This document shows, piece by piece, positions 46,354 through 59,771 of a stretch of 64,000 nt of DNA. The stretch is from the NCBI GenBank assembly GCA_022702545.1, contig JAHRBC010000003.1, forward strand, positions 4,650,001 to 4,714,000. Reading direction: 5' to 3'. Source of the DNA: Phycomyces nitens (lineage: Eukaryota; Mucoromycota; Mucoromycetes; Mucorales; Phycomycetaceae). How positions within the stretch are numbered: the stretch's first letter is position 1; each line of letters begins with the position of its first letter. The notes under the pieces were generated by a model. That model worked only from the letters and a program-made list of their open reading frames with translations. It made no database searches and was not told the DNA's origin. Position numbers and translations under genes: made by a program.

Positions 46354-49300
46354 TTACGAGTGTTTTTTCCTCTGAAAAGAGTAGATATGGTCAGCCAGGT
46401 AGTGGTAGGCAAGTCGGCCGTACCCAGAGTCCCCGAAATGCAGCAAGAGGAACCAGCAGACGAGATGATTTGATATAAAGTATAGGGAGTGTGTGTACTT
46501 GATGCCATATAGAAACGCATAAATTACAATTCCATAAAGTATCAGATAGGTAGTCCAGTTCCAATATCTATAAAGAAGATCAATAATGGTTCTCATCTTG
46601 ATCCAATATATATATATATATTACCTTGTCAGACGAGGCAGCATCTTGTGGTTTCCGGTCAAGAGTTCGACATAGAGCATAAACGGCGCAATTGCCATTA
46701 CACTGTGGTCTGAAGAAAAGGGAACAAACCAGTGCACAGATAGGTTTCTAATCCACACCAGTAAGATTGGCAAATTAAATGGAAGCAAGGTAATAAATAG
46801 AAACATAATCGACTGCATGTAATGGTATCTGTTCAGACGTTTCTGTTCCTGAGCTGGCAACTACATGGCAGTTTAATAATGCGCACAATCAATCGATGAG
46901 GTCTATCTCGACTTACGGCTGTCCATATCCTTAGCAGGGATCTAATGCAAGTAATAATATGAACCAAAAATGCAACCACAAACACAAATTGATAGGGAAT
47001 ACAGGTAGCAACAAGAACAAACAGCACAAGGGTTGTGATGGCACGGCGTTGGTGGCGCTGGTAAGGAGTCTCGCTTGACCGAGGGTAGATTCGAAAAGGT
47101 ATTTGGGCAGAATAAAAGAGAGAGCACAGAGCAGCTCCAAGCCATAAAACTACCTGGAGAATGATCCACAGCAAACAAACCGTTCCAAAACTCAACACAA
47201 CACCAACCAAGGGTAGCCACCAGAAGAATGGGTCTGTGTTTCCAATCAAGATATCGTTCCATGCGACAGGCAAACTCCTGCTCTCCCACACATGGTTCCA
47301 GGTCAATTGGACTTCTTGCTCTGGTGCATTATTATAGGCCTTTGGTTGGTAGTAGCAACAGATAGCTAAGAGGATCATGACAATCGGCAGTGTACGGCGG
47401 AGACAATAGGCAATACCATTGCCAAAATGAGGAAATATTCCTATACCATAAAATTAATAAAGGTGAACAGGCGATAATAATAATAATAAATATTCTATTT
47501 TTACCTGTCTGGTTGTAACATTGGATTTGGGATGCCAAGACCAAGATCACAATTACAAATGAGAATGTAGCCAACATTATCCCATTTCTAAACCCAAGCC
47601 TTCCAGCACTACCGTACCAGTCAACCTCTAGTTCGATTGTCAAAGGGTAAGAACAGACAGGATCCATCCAGACCTGCAAAACTAGGCCTTGCTGGTCTTG
47701 AGAATTGACAGATACTGTGGAGAAGGCGGTCCGGCCATGGAGTGACACTTCTGTTTCTGCCTTGTTCCCACTTGCCAAGTTTACATGGAATTTTGACTCG
47801 TGCATGGTCGAAATAGATTGTCTTAAAAAGGGTGCAAACATCCCTTCACTCTGCTTGCACTGTGGGCGAGACACCTTGAGATGGTAAGCAAGCATTGGGT
47901 TTTCGATGGCTGGGATCCTGACAGACGAAAAGAGAGCAGACTCGAGTTCTATTTTGAGGCCATGTCGAGCAATCGAGACCATTGGGTCGTTTATGATTTT
48001 ATGAGTATTGTGCATATCAAATGGCTCGGCAACCAGAAATCCATCTACACCAGGACGATGTACGATAGCGAAATATTCATAATCGACCATCTCTGCAAAT
48101 GAAATACTGGCAAACGTAAAGGTATTTCCCGAGAATGAATCGGTGTCCTTGTAGCTTGATGCCGGGACAGGAACGGCAATACTTCTGGCCGGACGACAAC
48201 CGACGCGGGTTGTGTCAGGTATCTGTTGATCAAGTTTGTTGCACAGCAAAAGGTCGAATCGCTTGGGATTATCGATGGACTGGTCAGTGAGGATACTGAA
48301 TGCGCCCTGAGATATCCCAGGAACATGAGCAGGCAAAAAGCTCATTTGAATCGATTGTTCGCCGTTTATTACTAGTGTTTGGCCAGGCAAAAGGAATTCT
48401 GCCTGTTTTTCACCAAGATCATACAACGAAATATCGCCTATAGTAAACAAGAGGTCAGGCTTGTGTGTCGACAGAGATCAATAACCAAGTCTACCTAGCT
48501 CAATATCAGACCCATCTCCTTGTCTATCTTCCAATCCGCTCAAAAAGGCTTTTCTCATAATTCTCATGCGATCTTCGAGGGGTTTTGTCTGTGTGGCCCG
48601 TCGGGCATCGACACAATCCAGGAGTGCTTTTGCGACAACTTTGATGAGCTGACTGCAGGAAAGAATAGAGTTATGGTCCGTGCCTGTCCAGACATGGGGT
48701 ACGGCTGTAGAAAAGACAGTGAAGCCATTTGTGGGTGGAATAAAGGTAGCAACATTGGCAGAGTCTGAACAGATGATGGTATCAAGTGTACCACCAGCGA
48801 TTGATACTAGTGAAACGTCCTTGAGACTATGTACGCCATGAGATATGTCATGATTAAATCCATTGTGCCATTCCCGGTAGATATCATCATATAGTTTCGA
48901 TATCTTCCAGTCAAACGGGACGGGTGGAAGGAGATGTGGGGAGGAGAGAGTGAGGACAGTATTGATGGTTCCTGGCTGGTAATTGTTGATTGTAAACATG
49001 GCCCTTGCCACTATACCACCCATCGAATGGCCAACGATGATTACAGAGTTGGGGTCTGGTAAATTCTCGTTCATCTTTGGCCCCAGTTTGCGCGATTGAG
49101 GATATAGTTTGAGGATATAATCAATGCAGTCATTGAGATATTCCGCCTGTTCAAGCAAAGACTGGCCGTGTAGAGCCGAGAATTCCTCATTAAAATCGAC
49201 TAGGATATATTATTTTATTGTGATAAATATATTGTAATAGATATATCACTATTCCTATTCCTAATTATTTAGATTATAGGGAACAGGGCTTACCTGTAAA

Positions 49301-49561
49301 GAAATCTAGATTCCGTTTCCCATTTTCCCAACTTTCATGTTGGCGCGCATAGTTGTCATAGTAATGGTAGGATGCCTCTGTAGCAATTGCTCGCATCTGT
49401 TTATAACTTCCTGCGTGTCCCGGGATAAAGAGCACCGGTACACCTGTAAGCTATGAATACGGTGTAATTAAAGATAAAAAATAAGATGGATAACAAGTAT
49501 AAATATAAATATATGTATATGTATATAGATGTAATATAATTGCCGGCAAACAATACACCCA

Positions 49562-49596
<35 letters not shown>

Positions 49597-50093
49597 TTGT
49601 TTTTAAAAGATGCACATGTAGAAACATATTTAGACTCTCGAGTACATTTTATATATATATCTTGTCTATAGGAGCGTACCTGCCCAAGTGTATCAGTGCC
49701 TTTTTCCCTGTAGAGATAGAGCGCATATTTGCCTGCAAAGCGTGTCATCTCACTGTCAAAGCCTGTTTGTTGGATAAAGAGTGGCCTAGTGTAACTATCT
49801 CGACAGCCACTCACGTCTCGCTGGTGATTGACGAATGAGTCGAGGATGATGGCAATGCATCCAATTGCAACAAGTATTAATCCAACCACACTGATCCACA
49901 CACCTCTTGTCATTTTATAAGCATTGGGGACCAAGAGAGGGGGATGTCGAGAAGTTGGGTCTGGAGAAGGTGTGCGCCTGCCGTCTGAAGATGAAGGTGA
50001 TGCAAGAGGAGAAGATTCCATTCTTAGGCGGGTTGGCCGTGTGGCTCTCTTTTCATCTACGGGTTCATTATCGTTTGATTGTAGAGGGTTCAT
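46354..50093 (-). CDS. BST1: GPI inositol-deacylase (Bst1/PGAP1)
   Basis: Seven exons (complement of 49680-50093, 49294-49450, 48495-49199, 47505-48437, 46917-47440, 46625-46860, 46354-46567) give 1060 residues. The enzyme removes the acyl chain from the inositol of GPI anchors in the ER so that GPI proteins can leave. After a cytosolic tail there is one membrane segment (WISVVGLILVAIGCIAIIL), then the lipase domain with VPVLFIPGHAGSYKQMRAIA and the nucleophile elbow IIVGHSMGG (Ser about 249). A luminal beta-rich part follows, then several C-terminal membrane segments from about residue 715. The length and order fit the family. Confidence 0.92.
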
Positions 50094-50163
50094 GGTTTAT
50101 ATTTTATCGCTTGCCCAGGTCTAGAGACTGCAATAAGAAAATACAGACAAGGGGGTAGGCAAA

Positions 50164-50194
<31 letters not shown>

Positions 50195-51622
50195 TTCTTC
50201 TTCTTTTGGCTCTATTGCTGTTTTGCACCCTTTCTTGGTTGTCTAAGGTGGGCAAATGTTCAAAGAATATTTTTTATATATAAGAGAAAGGAAAAGAGAA
50301 AGAGAGGTGATGGAATCTAGGCAAAATAGCAGTTGGATTAAAGCATAGAAAGTCAGCAATTCCCAAAAAAAAAAAAAAAAAAAGAATGAAAAATGGCAGT
50401 CTTGATCGACTCAGCCAAAAGCAAGAGTACAAGAGACCTGGCATGGCATATTGTATGTTATTAGCCAGGACAATATTTGCTAGATGGTATAAATGTGTAA
50501 TTGGCCATGGCTTTTGTATGCATTTTGTTTTTTGTTTTTATTTTTTACTGCGTTGTCGTTTTGGATTGTACTCATAATATAAAGAATTATAAATAAAGAA
50601 ATAAAGAAAATACTAAAAGAGGTAAAATTAAGCTTGGTATTTGCAAGCATATGGTAGGGAATAGCTGGTTATTTAATCATTGACATGTTTACTAGTCAAA
50701 ATACATTTATCACTTTCTCTGGTTTCTCTTGATAAGCAAGCCAACAAATGGCCCAAGGCAGAGTTTATCACTATTTCTCTAGCCAGGTAATTGCAATTAC
50801 TGATACACAATAAGGATATCTTTGTACAAAAACTGGCTTGGCAACCAAAAAGGCTGTAATATTATTTCCAAAAATGGAAAAATTGGAATTCATTTCACCA
50901 GAGGTTGTAAAAAGAGGGAAAGAAAGAAGAAAGTTTATATTACAGACCAGTTGACATTGGCCCAAGTATTGTCAGTGGCAGACCATAATATAAAAGACCT
51001 ATACGATTAGAATACTTCATCTGATAATTTCCATTGATTGCCATGGCTCTTGAAGACTCAGAAATCGATAATCAATTTACCATGCAAGGGTTCAGAGTGT
51101 GGCTATTATACAACTCGGCTAATATTTTATCAGCCACGACAAAATATTGCCCTTTATTTCAATTTTTTGTAATTGGTCTTGATAACCTGGCGTCTTGGGA
51201 CTAATATCGATCTCTTGTGTCTCTTGGATCCCTTTTGTCCATAACAGACTACCAGTTGGTGGACTCGGCAAAGGACTCTGGGAAATATATATATATGTAT
51301 GTATATATATTGGGTGTGAAAATGGCTTTTATAGACGTCTTGACTATTGAAGAAAGGTCCATTCTAATCTTGGACAAATTACAAGACATTATCTCCGTGA
51401 TCTTCAAATTAATAAACAACAAGAATATTAATTAATTTCTAGAGTGTATTTTTGCACGTACTACACATCAAACATCTCACCCTCTTTGCCCCTCAATGCT
51501 GTAATCTGCCTATTGGTCAATTTAACCCCCCTGAAGCGGCGCTTCGTCCAAGCTATTTGTATATTCACCTTGTTCAACAAACACTCCACAGTTTTCCTTC
51601 TCTCTCTCTCTCTCTCATCATC
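50094..51622. promoter_or_regulatory. Divergent intergenic region, BST1 and MYND gene
   Basis: About 1.5 kb. A CTT microsatellite (50164-50205), which reads GAA on the BST1 sense strand, lies about 70-110 nt upstream of the BST1 start. An A-run sits near 50366. A CT dinucleotide run (51598-51616) lies just before the MYND gene ATG. Frames at 50386-50577 and 51217-51435 are not convincing. Confidence 0.45.
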
Positions 51623-53176
51623 ATGACACTTCCTGCCTCAACAGAACCCGCCGTCTCTGTGCCCCAGAGCACTGGCAAGAAGATCACAAAGACTGTCACT
51701 GAAACCGCTGAGACCACCACAACCACCACAACCACCGAAACTGCTGTGGTCAAGGAAGGCGAAGAAGAGGTCTATGAGGATCGCTTCCTTGAAGGAAACC
51801 AGCGCATTATTGCCTACGACCTTTTGGAAGCACGCGGCAAGTCTTCCGAGACCACCGACCCCGATGTCCAGCGCTACAAAAAGGCCAAGGACCTCTTCAA
51901 GAAGGGTTATGATCTCTGCATGTCTATCCCCAGATCTCTTGAGGAAGACGTCTTGGAAAAGTATGAACATGAAGTCAGAGAATCTGCTGAAGATATGATT
52001 GAGGCTTGGTTGATGGATGAGAAGGCTGCCCCAATGTCAGAACGCGTCTTGATTCTTGGTCAACAATACGAAAAGGTTCTGTTGAGAAACATTCCTGAGG
52101 AGCAGAAGGAGGGCTTCTTCATCAAGGAGAGCCTGCTGTTCTCTGCATGGATTCTCTTGGTCGGAAAGCAATTCCAGCATTGGTATGTAAACACATACAT
52201 TAAACATTCTAGGGCGCCCAATGTTATGCTGTGTTGTGCAATATTACGTCTTGATTGTTGTTGTTAATGAATAATCTTGGTATTCTTTTAGTATCACCAC
52301 CCTCAGTCTGGCCATTGACACATATGATGACTTACCTGCCTGTGTCTACTTTATCCGTGCTTCTTGCCACCTGTCGATGAACAAGTTGAGGTAGGTTGAC
52401 AACAATTATCAACAGATTGCTTACGTTCTATCCCTAGACTTGGCATCAAGGATCTTGAGACCAGCTTGGAAAAGGACCCCAACTTTGTGATTTCCTACAG
52501 TGTCATTGGGTCTGTCTACATGTCTCTCAAGGAGAATGAGAATGCTGTCCGAAACTTTAAGCAATATGTCCAAAAGGGTCACCCTGATACCACCAACTAC
52601 TTTAGCTGTCTCTACTCTCTCTCCGTTCTTCTCTACCACCAAAAGGGCAAGAAGGCTGAAGCTCGCGAGTTCTATAACAAGGCTCGCAAGGCTGAGGCTA
52701 GATTCCAGGAATTGTACGGCACCACCACTTCTATGAATGAGACTAAGCGTGAGTCCATCATGACATTTGGCACCAAGGAGGAGATTGCAGCTCTTCAGAA
52801 GCAGTTGGACGCCCAACGTCAACAACAACAACAACAACAGCATCAGCATCAGCAACAACAACAACAACAACAACAACAACAGATCCAGGGCGCACCATCC
52901 CAGCAATATAATGCCAAGATTGAGCAGCTGATTCAGTCCGGTTTCCTTTCTTCTCCTTTCCCTGCCAGCCCCAAGCAGTGCTCCAACTGCGGTGCATCCC
53001 ACCGCAAGGATACTGCCGACAAGCCTTTGTTGTGCTGTGGTGGTTGTAAGGGTATCTGGTACTGTGCTCGTGAGTGTCAAGTAGAGGACTACAAGAGACA
53101 CAAGGTTGTCTGCAAAAAGGCACACAAGCATTCCAAGCCAGAGGAAGTCCAGCAACCAAAGGCACAGACTGCTTAA
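51623..53176 (+). CDS. TPR-like protein with C-terminal MYND zinc finger
   Basis: Three exons (51623-52182, 52292-52390, 52438-53176) give 465 residues. After a Thr/Glu-rich N-terminus there is a helical region. It includes TPR-like repeats (CITTLSLAIDTYDDLPACVY, LGIKDLETSLEKDPNFVISY, AVRNFKQYVQKG). A Gln/His run lies at about 333-360. Residues 401-445 form a MYND finger: C-SN-C, CC-GG-C, Y-C-ARE-C, then H and C. MYND fingers usually bind proline-rich partners. The role is unknown. An in-frame upstream start exists, but the ATG after the CT run is favoured because upstream codons look like leader sequence. Confidence 0.8.
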
Positions 53177-53945
53177 ACACGATACTCAAATGGTCTAAAG
53201 AGGTGGCAGACGCGTAAATTGATATGATTTACATTGTAGTCTTTGGGGGTTAAGCTATTCAGTTGGAAATTCAATTTTTTTTATTCATATACATAATTTA
53301 TCATCACATCATTCTACGGTCTGCAATTTATACGATTTTATATTTATATATAATATTTAATTTGACTTGTTAAAGAATTACCATTCAATTAAGTCTGCAC
53401 GCCTTGAGAATGATGACGCATTGATTTGTGGTACAGATCGATCTAATGGCCGAAAGGGTGTTACAGTCGAAGCACTTTTGAAGCATGGCCCAGTATCTGG
53501 AAGTATTATTATCACTAGTATAAAAGGGTTGGCAGAAATAATGATGAGTCAATAGGCGATCACCGCCGAACCCCACAGAGATCCGGCATGCATATCCCTC
53601 TCCTATTCTTACCGATTTTTATTTATTTAAAATATATATATATATAATCTATGGAGTGTGTGTCTGTGTGTCTGTGTTTATGCTTCATGTAAACCTGTCT
53701 TGCTACCATAAAGATGACGGCATGAATGATGTGAGCAAATAAAAACACAGACCATCAAGGCTAAAAAAAGAGGGAGAGAAAGAGAAAGTGTTTAATGCGA
53801 AATCACAAATGACTCAATTCAGTCCGACGGAACTAACCCTCAAGCATGAATGGTAAATTATTTACCGTCAGAATAACTTGGATTTTTTTTAATTGATTTA
53901 TATAAATCATTTGTTTGCAATTGGTCTAAGAGTTCTTTATTCACT
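53177..53945. other. Intergenic
   Basis: AT-rich, with a TA-repeat (53630-53650) and GTGTCTGTGTGTCTGTG near 53658. No gene is supported. Confidence 0.5.
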
Positions 53946-55017
53946 ATGATTAAAACAAGCCTTTCTCGATCCCTCTCGGGTACCAGAGTATCCACTCTGG
54001 CCTCTCTAAACCTCCCCCTTTCTACTGTCAGAGCATTCTCTTGTTCTGCCCATCAAGCATCCTGGAGTTCCCATCAGAAAAAGACATTTAATATCTCAAA
54101 GATGCCCGAGGAACTAATGCACGAAGTCAAGAGCACCCACCCGACCCCAATGCGTGCAGAGTTCACTCGCCATGAGAAGCTCTCTTCCAACGAACTCTCA
54201 AACATTGACGTTGAGGTTGGAAAGCACTATCAGCCCAACGATTTTGGAGACCGGGTCGCCCAACGCTTCATCAAGATGCTTCGTACGCTACCCGATACAT
54301 ACTTTGGAAGAGACCATTATATGAGAGCAGTAATGCTAGAGACAATTGCAGCAGGTAATTGAGTCAAATAAGCCCTCTTTCTTTACTGATCTCTGTCCTA
54401 GTCCCCGGCATGGTGGGTGGTATGCTCCGTCACATGAAGTCTTTGAGAAACATGTCTGAAGACAACGGCTGGATCATTCATCTACTCCACGAGGCTGAGA
54501 ACGAGCGAATGCACCTGATGACATGGATGAAGTGTCTTCAGCCCAGTCTGGCAAACCGTCTCCTTGTCCTTGGTGCCCAGGGTGTGTTCTTTAATGCGTA
54601 TTTCTGGCTCTATGTGATTTCTCCAAGAATTGCCCATCGTATGTGCGGCTACCTAGAGGAGGAAGCCGTGATATCCTACACTCACTTTTTGGATGATCTG
54701 GATGCAGGACTAATTGCCAATGGTCCAGCTCCTCCGATAGCTATTGGTAAACCAATTCAACTCGCCAGAATTATCTCTTTAACCTATAGGATCCTTTAGA
54801 TTATTACAACCTCCAACCAGGAGCCTCTATTCGTGATACTGTGCTGGCTATCCGTGCAGATGAAGCTCTCCATCGAGATGCCAACCATCACTTTGCTGAC
54901 CGTATTGCTGCCCACCGCGAGAACCTCTTGGCCGATGTACAGGCCAGAGCCTACAATGATGAGCAAGCCAAGAGAGTAGCAAAGTCTCCTCACTACACCC
55001 AGACCTCCTTTCACTGA
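53946..55017 (+). CDS. AOX1: Mitochondrial alternative oxidase
   Basis: Three exons (53946-54354, 54402-54746, 54800-55017) give 323 residues. The first 40 or so residues are rich in Arg and Ser and lack acids ([20 protein letters not shown]), a mitochondrial presequence. The di-iron ligands are all present: E132 in MLETIAA, E171 and H174 in ENERMHL, the [11 protein letters not shown] motif near 222, and E273 and H276 in [13 protein letters not shown]. The enzyme passes electrons from ubiquinol to oxygen on the matrix face of the inner membrane without proton pumping. No regulatory Cys of the plant type is apparent in the N-terminal region. Both introns are GT-AG, 47 and 53 nt. Confidence 0.95.
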
Positions 55018-56280
55018 TAAACTCATTTTCTTTCAAATATTAGCAACTATTTGTATTTGTATTAATGGCCATAAATTTCCAATTACACTCTTTACACCCC
55101 TTTATCATTATTATCTTGACCATCAGACCATAGAATAAACAACTCTACATTAGATCCAGAATCTATCAACCAGCCAAGCTCTCTTGACATGAATTCTAGC
55201 CCTCGAGGCAAACACACTTTAACGGGGAGACTATGGGGCCTGCTTTTAAATAACCAGGATAAAATATTACAGAAAAACAGCCTTGTCCAGGGTAGATAGA
55301 ATTATGCCACAGAAACCATAAATAAACGTCAGTCATGGTGTAATGGATCTTACACAGTCTGACTAGTGTAGCAGACCATGTAAGAAATAAGCTTGTGATT
55401 GGTCTTTTTCTTTTGTTGGTTGTAACAAAATTCAAAGAGCAGTTTGAATGCATGTCTTTGATAAGAACCTCATGGGCATAGACAAAGGATGCAACAAGGG
55501 GCAAAGATAGGACAGGCCAGTAGTCATCAGAATATCTAGTGTCCTTGAATTGCAATACCCCAGCCCTTTCTCTAGCCAAAGGTCAAGATTGAGCCATCAT
55601 TCTTTTTATCTGCAATTTGTTGACCCTGCAAACCCTTATTCTATCCGTAAATGACAATCTGCCGACTCTATTTTTTTCGGTTTCCAATGGCCATGGGTGT
55701 AGTAGCACATTTTTAAAAGAAAAGGTGATTATGATGGTTAATATTTATTAATAAATAAAGAATGTCTTGGTAAAGGGAGTGATAACAGAATATAATTCCC
55801 TATTATGGCAGTTGATATTCTAGGATCATCGTCGGAATAGGTATAAACAATGCCAAGTATGTCAAAGAGCTACGTACCAACTGTGTATGTAAGCAAATGG
55901 GTCTAACTGGAGAGGGATAAGGTCAATTGTGAAAAGAGAGGGTCATAGTTATTAAGAATAGGTCTCTTGAGCCGATTATTATTGCTATTATTAAGATTAA
56001 TAATAATAATATTATTATTATTTTTGTGTATGTATAGAATATATATAAAAAGAATGACGGGAAACAATTCTTCTTTCTTTCATAGTACTACGTTACCAAC
56101 CAAGAAGACCAATTCTAGAATTAATCTCTTTCTTAGCTAAATATATTTATAAATATATAAATATATATATTTATATATATTTATATATATTTGTATACAT
56201 GTATATGTTTATACATGTATATCATATACACAACAAATCAAACCAAGAAGATCAACAATAAGAGCACTTGACAAACGACC
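55018..56280. other. Intergenic
   Basis: The longest frame (55196-55579, minus) has no recognisable domain and no splice support. ATT/AAT runs lie at 55980-56020 and TATATTTATA-type runs at 56140-56200 upstream of the RhoGEF. No gene supported. Confidence 0.45.
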
Positions 56281-59200
56281 ATGGACCCATCTCCTGTACA
56301 TCATGGTCCCGATGCATTCTCAAAGACCCTGGACACAGCTCCTCGACAGCGCACTCTAGTACACTCCCAGACGATTAATTCAAAAGATGGATCTGTCAAT
56401 CGACTCTCGCGTGCATTCCAAACCAACATTCATCCATCAACCAATCCAACACCAGCACCAGCACCAACAACAGCGCCCAGCAAACCAAGACTTCCAACAA
56501 AACCTCCGTCTTTACGACTTTCAAACGATCGTCCTCAATCCTCTACTATCATCCAAAGAGAAATTAATGTCACTGGTCATTATCTCCCAACGACAACGAC
56601 AACAACAACAACAACAACAACAACAACAGTAGCCAAGGAAGACGAAGAGGAAGAACCACTTGCATTTAAAGATATCCGTGCCAAGTTTCAGCAGAAACCA
56701 GCTCCAGAGGTAAGCACCAAATTTCAATACAACCACAACCACAACCATCGGCTACATACAAAGGGCCGTACTTTGCAAAAGAAATGGTGTATATTAAACT
56801 AAAGAAAAAAGAAAAGGTCTACAAAAAGGTTCAGCTTGTATCGACACCAAATATCTCGGTGCCACCAAGACCTCTTCCCAAACCACGTCTATCGGTAACT
56901 CGGCCAGCCAAAGAGGTTGGGCCTCGTCTCAGCCATCTATCACCAAAGGGACCATTTACGACCGAACTCACCCAATGTCTTGAACAACCTATCCCACGCC
57001 CACCCGTCCCTACTTCACCCCATTCTCTAAACCCCAAACCACGTGTGATCTCCAGACCCCCAGACCTCCCGCTTGGACGTAATAAAGCCCTTCCCAGACG
57101 CACTTCCAATCCAGCAATCAAATCCACCATTAGCCAGACAACACCAATCTCTCTTGTAGCCCGTTCACTCACTGGAAATAGCACTACCTCTATATCCACC
57201 ACTTCTTCTAATCCAGCATCACCTTCAAAAAGAGCCTGGAACCATGGAACAACTATTGCTAGTTGGTTTGCCAATAGCACTCATGCTGAAGACACTTCCC
57301 TAAAGGATTCTATATCAATCATCAGGGAAGATTCTATCAATTCCCATTCCACTCCTCCTCAATCTGCAGGGGGGTCCTTTGCTGGTTCTTTACCGATATC
57401 ACCTCAGCTGTCTGGAAAAGATGATGGCATGTCCAAAGCACTCAAAAGGTCCAAGGTTGTCCATGAACTTATCCAGACCGAGCGTATCTACCAAGCAGAC
57501 ATGCAACTTCTCAAACAGGTGTTTTATGACCAAGCACAACCACCGCTGTTTGACAAGAACGATGTCAAGATCCTATTTTCAAATCTACTGGCCATTCTTT
57601 CATTTGAATCAGACTTTGTAGCCAAGTTGGAAGTAGCCTGTCGTGAGGATCTGTCTACAGAAGCAAACGATGGTTCAGAGACGTCCTCAGGTGGTCCTTC
57701 TATTGGTGAAGTGTTTAATGATGTGGTAATATAGGGTCTGTGTATTTGACTCGAGAAATATATACTGATCATCATTTATGAATTGCCAGATGTCAAGCAT
57801 AGACGAAATCTATTGTGATTACTGCAAACGACACGAGGATGCAGTAATCAAGCTACAAGAACTGGAAACAAAACCAGGGATCCAAGCGTTCTTTTCTGCA
57901 AGTATTCTAAACTACCCTTTCTCTTTACCCTTGACTAATACAATAAACTTTTTTTTTCCTGTGTGTTTTTAGAGATGCAGAGAACAACTCGAGGGAAAGA
58001 CCATGAGCTGGGATCTTGGAAGTCTATTAATCAAGCCTGTGCAGCGAGTACTCAAGTACCCACTCTTATTAAAGGTAATTTTAGTAGAAATCAGATTATA
58101 TATACATATATATAATAACACTTTTTGTTTTTAGGAATTGATCATCCTAACACCTCCAAACCACCCTGAATATGAAGACTTGGTTATTGCTACAAAAGGA
58201 ATACAAGAGGTAGCTGACCATATCAACGAGATTAAGCGTAGAAAGGACATTGTGGAAAAAATCGTGGGTGATAAGAAAAAGACAGATATCAGTGTAAGTT
58301 TATTTATTTGATGGCTACTGTTTTTGCACTGAATAACAAAAGACTATAGGTTGTGTAAGTGTAAAAAGGTTCAAGTGATAATTGGTGCTGACAATTTCAT
58401 AGCCATGGTTTCAATAAGAAGATCACCCGCAATGCCCAGAAACTCAAACAGGTAGCCGGTTTCTCTGCTGAACCTACCCAAGATGCCTTTTTCGATAGCC
58501 TGCACATAAAGTTTGAGCATCAACAAGAAACTACTCGTCAACTAGCGAGAGATGTTCAGAGCTGGGTTCGCCAAGTCAAGGACCACTTTGACCATCTCCA
58601 GGTATTTGCAGACAGTATGGAGAATATGTATATATCTTGGGGTGGCGTTCGTGTCCGAAGCGTTGATCGTATCAAACGGTTCCACAGCCTTGTCTCTAAT
58701 TTTTCAATGGTCATGTCTCGAGAGTTGGTAGGTTATATATTGATCGTTTGTTGATTACTTACCCTTGTGTAGGATGTGATGGTGCGTGGGCATGTATATG
58801 TAATAGTAGACGACTTTCTCAAGACATTTGAGAATCCTGGTCAAGTAATCAACAAACGGGCACAGAAACTGCTAGATTATGATCGGGTGCGAGATATCAA
58901 GTCGAGAGGAGATACTGTTGACAAGACTCTTCAGGAGTCGGCTGATGCCTATGTGTCAATTAACGCCCAACTTGTCGAAGAGTTACCGGTATTCTTTCGG
59001 TTAACGATGACTTATTTTGATATACTGGTCGGGAATCTTGCAATGGTTCAGACAAAATTCTATAAGCAAGTCAGCCGTGAGTGGTCCAAGCTGGTAGACA
59101 GAGAGACTAGTGGAAATGATGATATTCTTCGTCAGTATGCCGCTTCCATGGAAGAAGTATTGGTCATGCTGGACAAAATTTCGCCCTTGAACAAAGATCA

Positions 59201-59664
59201 TTGGGAGGCAGTGCCAGGAGTGGTTCCAAGTGAATTTGAGTCCAGTATCTCATTTAATTCGAGGTCGGATTCACATGCGACAGGTAGCACTATCGGCACA
59301 CCTTTGAGTGAACAATCTACAGACTTGTATTTTGATCGAAGGATCCGGTCAAATGAATGCAAGTAATTATTTCTGGGTATGGTTTATATTTAAAATGCCA
59401 TATTAAATACATCTGGCTATAGGTCCTCGGCTGCCTTTAGATAACAATCCTCGACATACAGATGGTGCAAGTTCTGAGAATGAGCCACTTTTCAGGTGTG
59501 TTGTGATTTCAGACTATGCTGATGAGAACCAAGATACCCTAGATATCAAGAAAGGACAAGTTCTCAAGGTCTGGCATGTTCCAAATGAAGAAGATGGCTG
59601 GCTGTATGTCAGTAGAGACGATTGTTTTGGCTGGGTATCTTCATTCTATTGCCAAAACCTCTAA
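56281..59664 (+). CDS. Rho guanine nucleotide exchange factor, DH-BAR-SH3
   Basis: Nine exons (56281-56709, 56817-57725, 57790-57897, 57973-58074, 58135-58293, 58350-58354, 58403-58727, 58773-59358, 59423-59664) give 954 residues. The first 345 residues are Pro/Ser/Thr-rich with a Thr run. The DH domain follows (VVHELIQTERIYQADMQLL, then LIKPVQRVLKYPLLLKELI, the conserved last helix), then a BAR-like helical region (QETTRQLARDVQSWVRQV onward) and a C-terminal SH3 (residues about 900-954, with DTLDIKKGQVLKV and GWLYV). This is the layout of Tuba/DNMBP-like exchange factors acting on Cdc42 or Rho at curved membranes. Exon 2 could begin 12 nt later. Introns after exons 3 and 8 have GC donors; exon 6 is 5 nt. 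Confidence 0.85.
58350..58354 (+). other. 5-nt microexon of the RhoGEF gene
   Basis: GTTGT, preceded by ACTATAG and followed by GTAAGT. Without it the preceding exon (ending ...ATC AGT) and the next (C CAT GGT...) cannot be joined in frame. With it the protein reads TDISVVHGFNKK. Confidence 0.65.
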
Positions 59665-59771
59665 CCATACTACCCTTTGTATAATATTTTTTTAAAAAAT
59701 TTAATATCTTTTGCTATATATTTTGATTTTTACTTTTTTTTTCAGATTATGAATAATAATTAAACATGTTT

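Noticed and set aside
55196..55579. A 127-codon minus-strand frame downstream of AOX
   Set aside because: Composition is like intergenic DNA, with no recognisable motif and no flanking splice sites that extend it.
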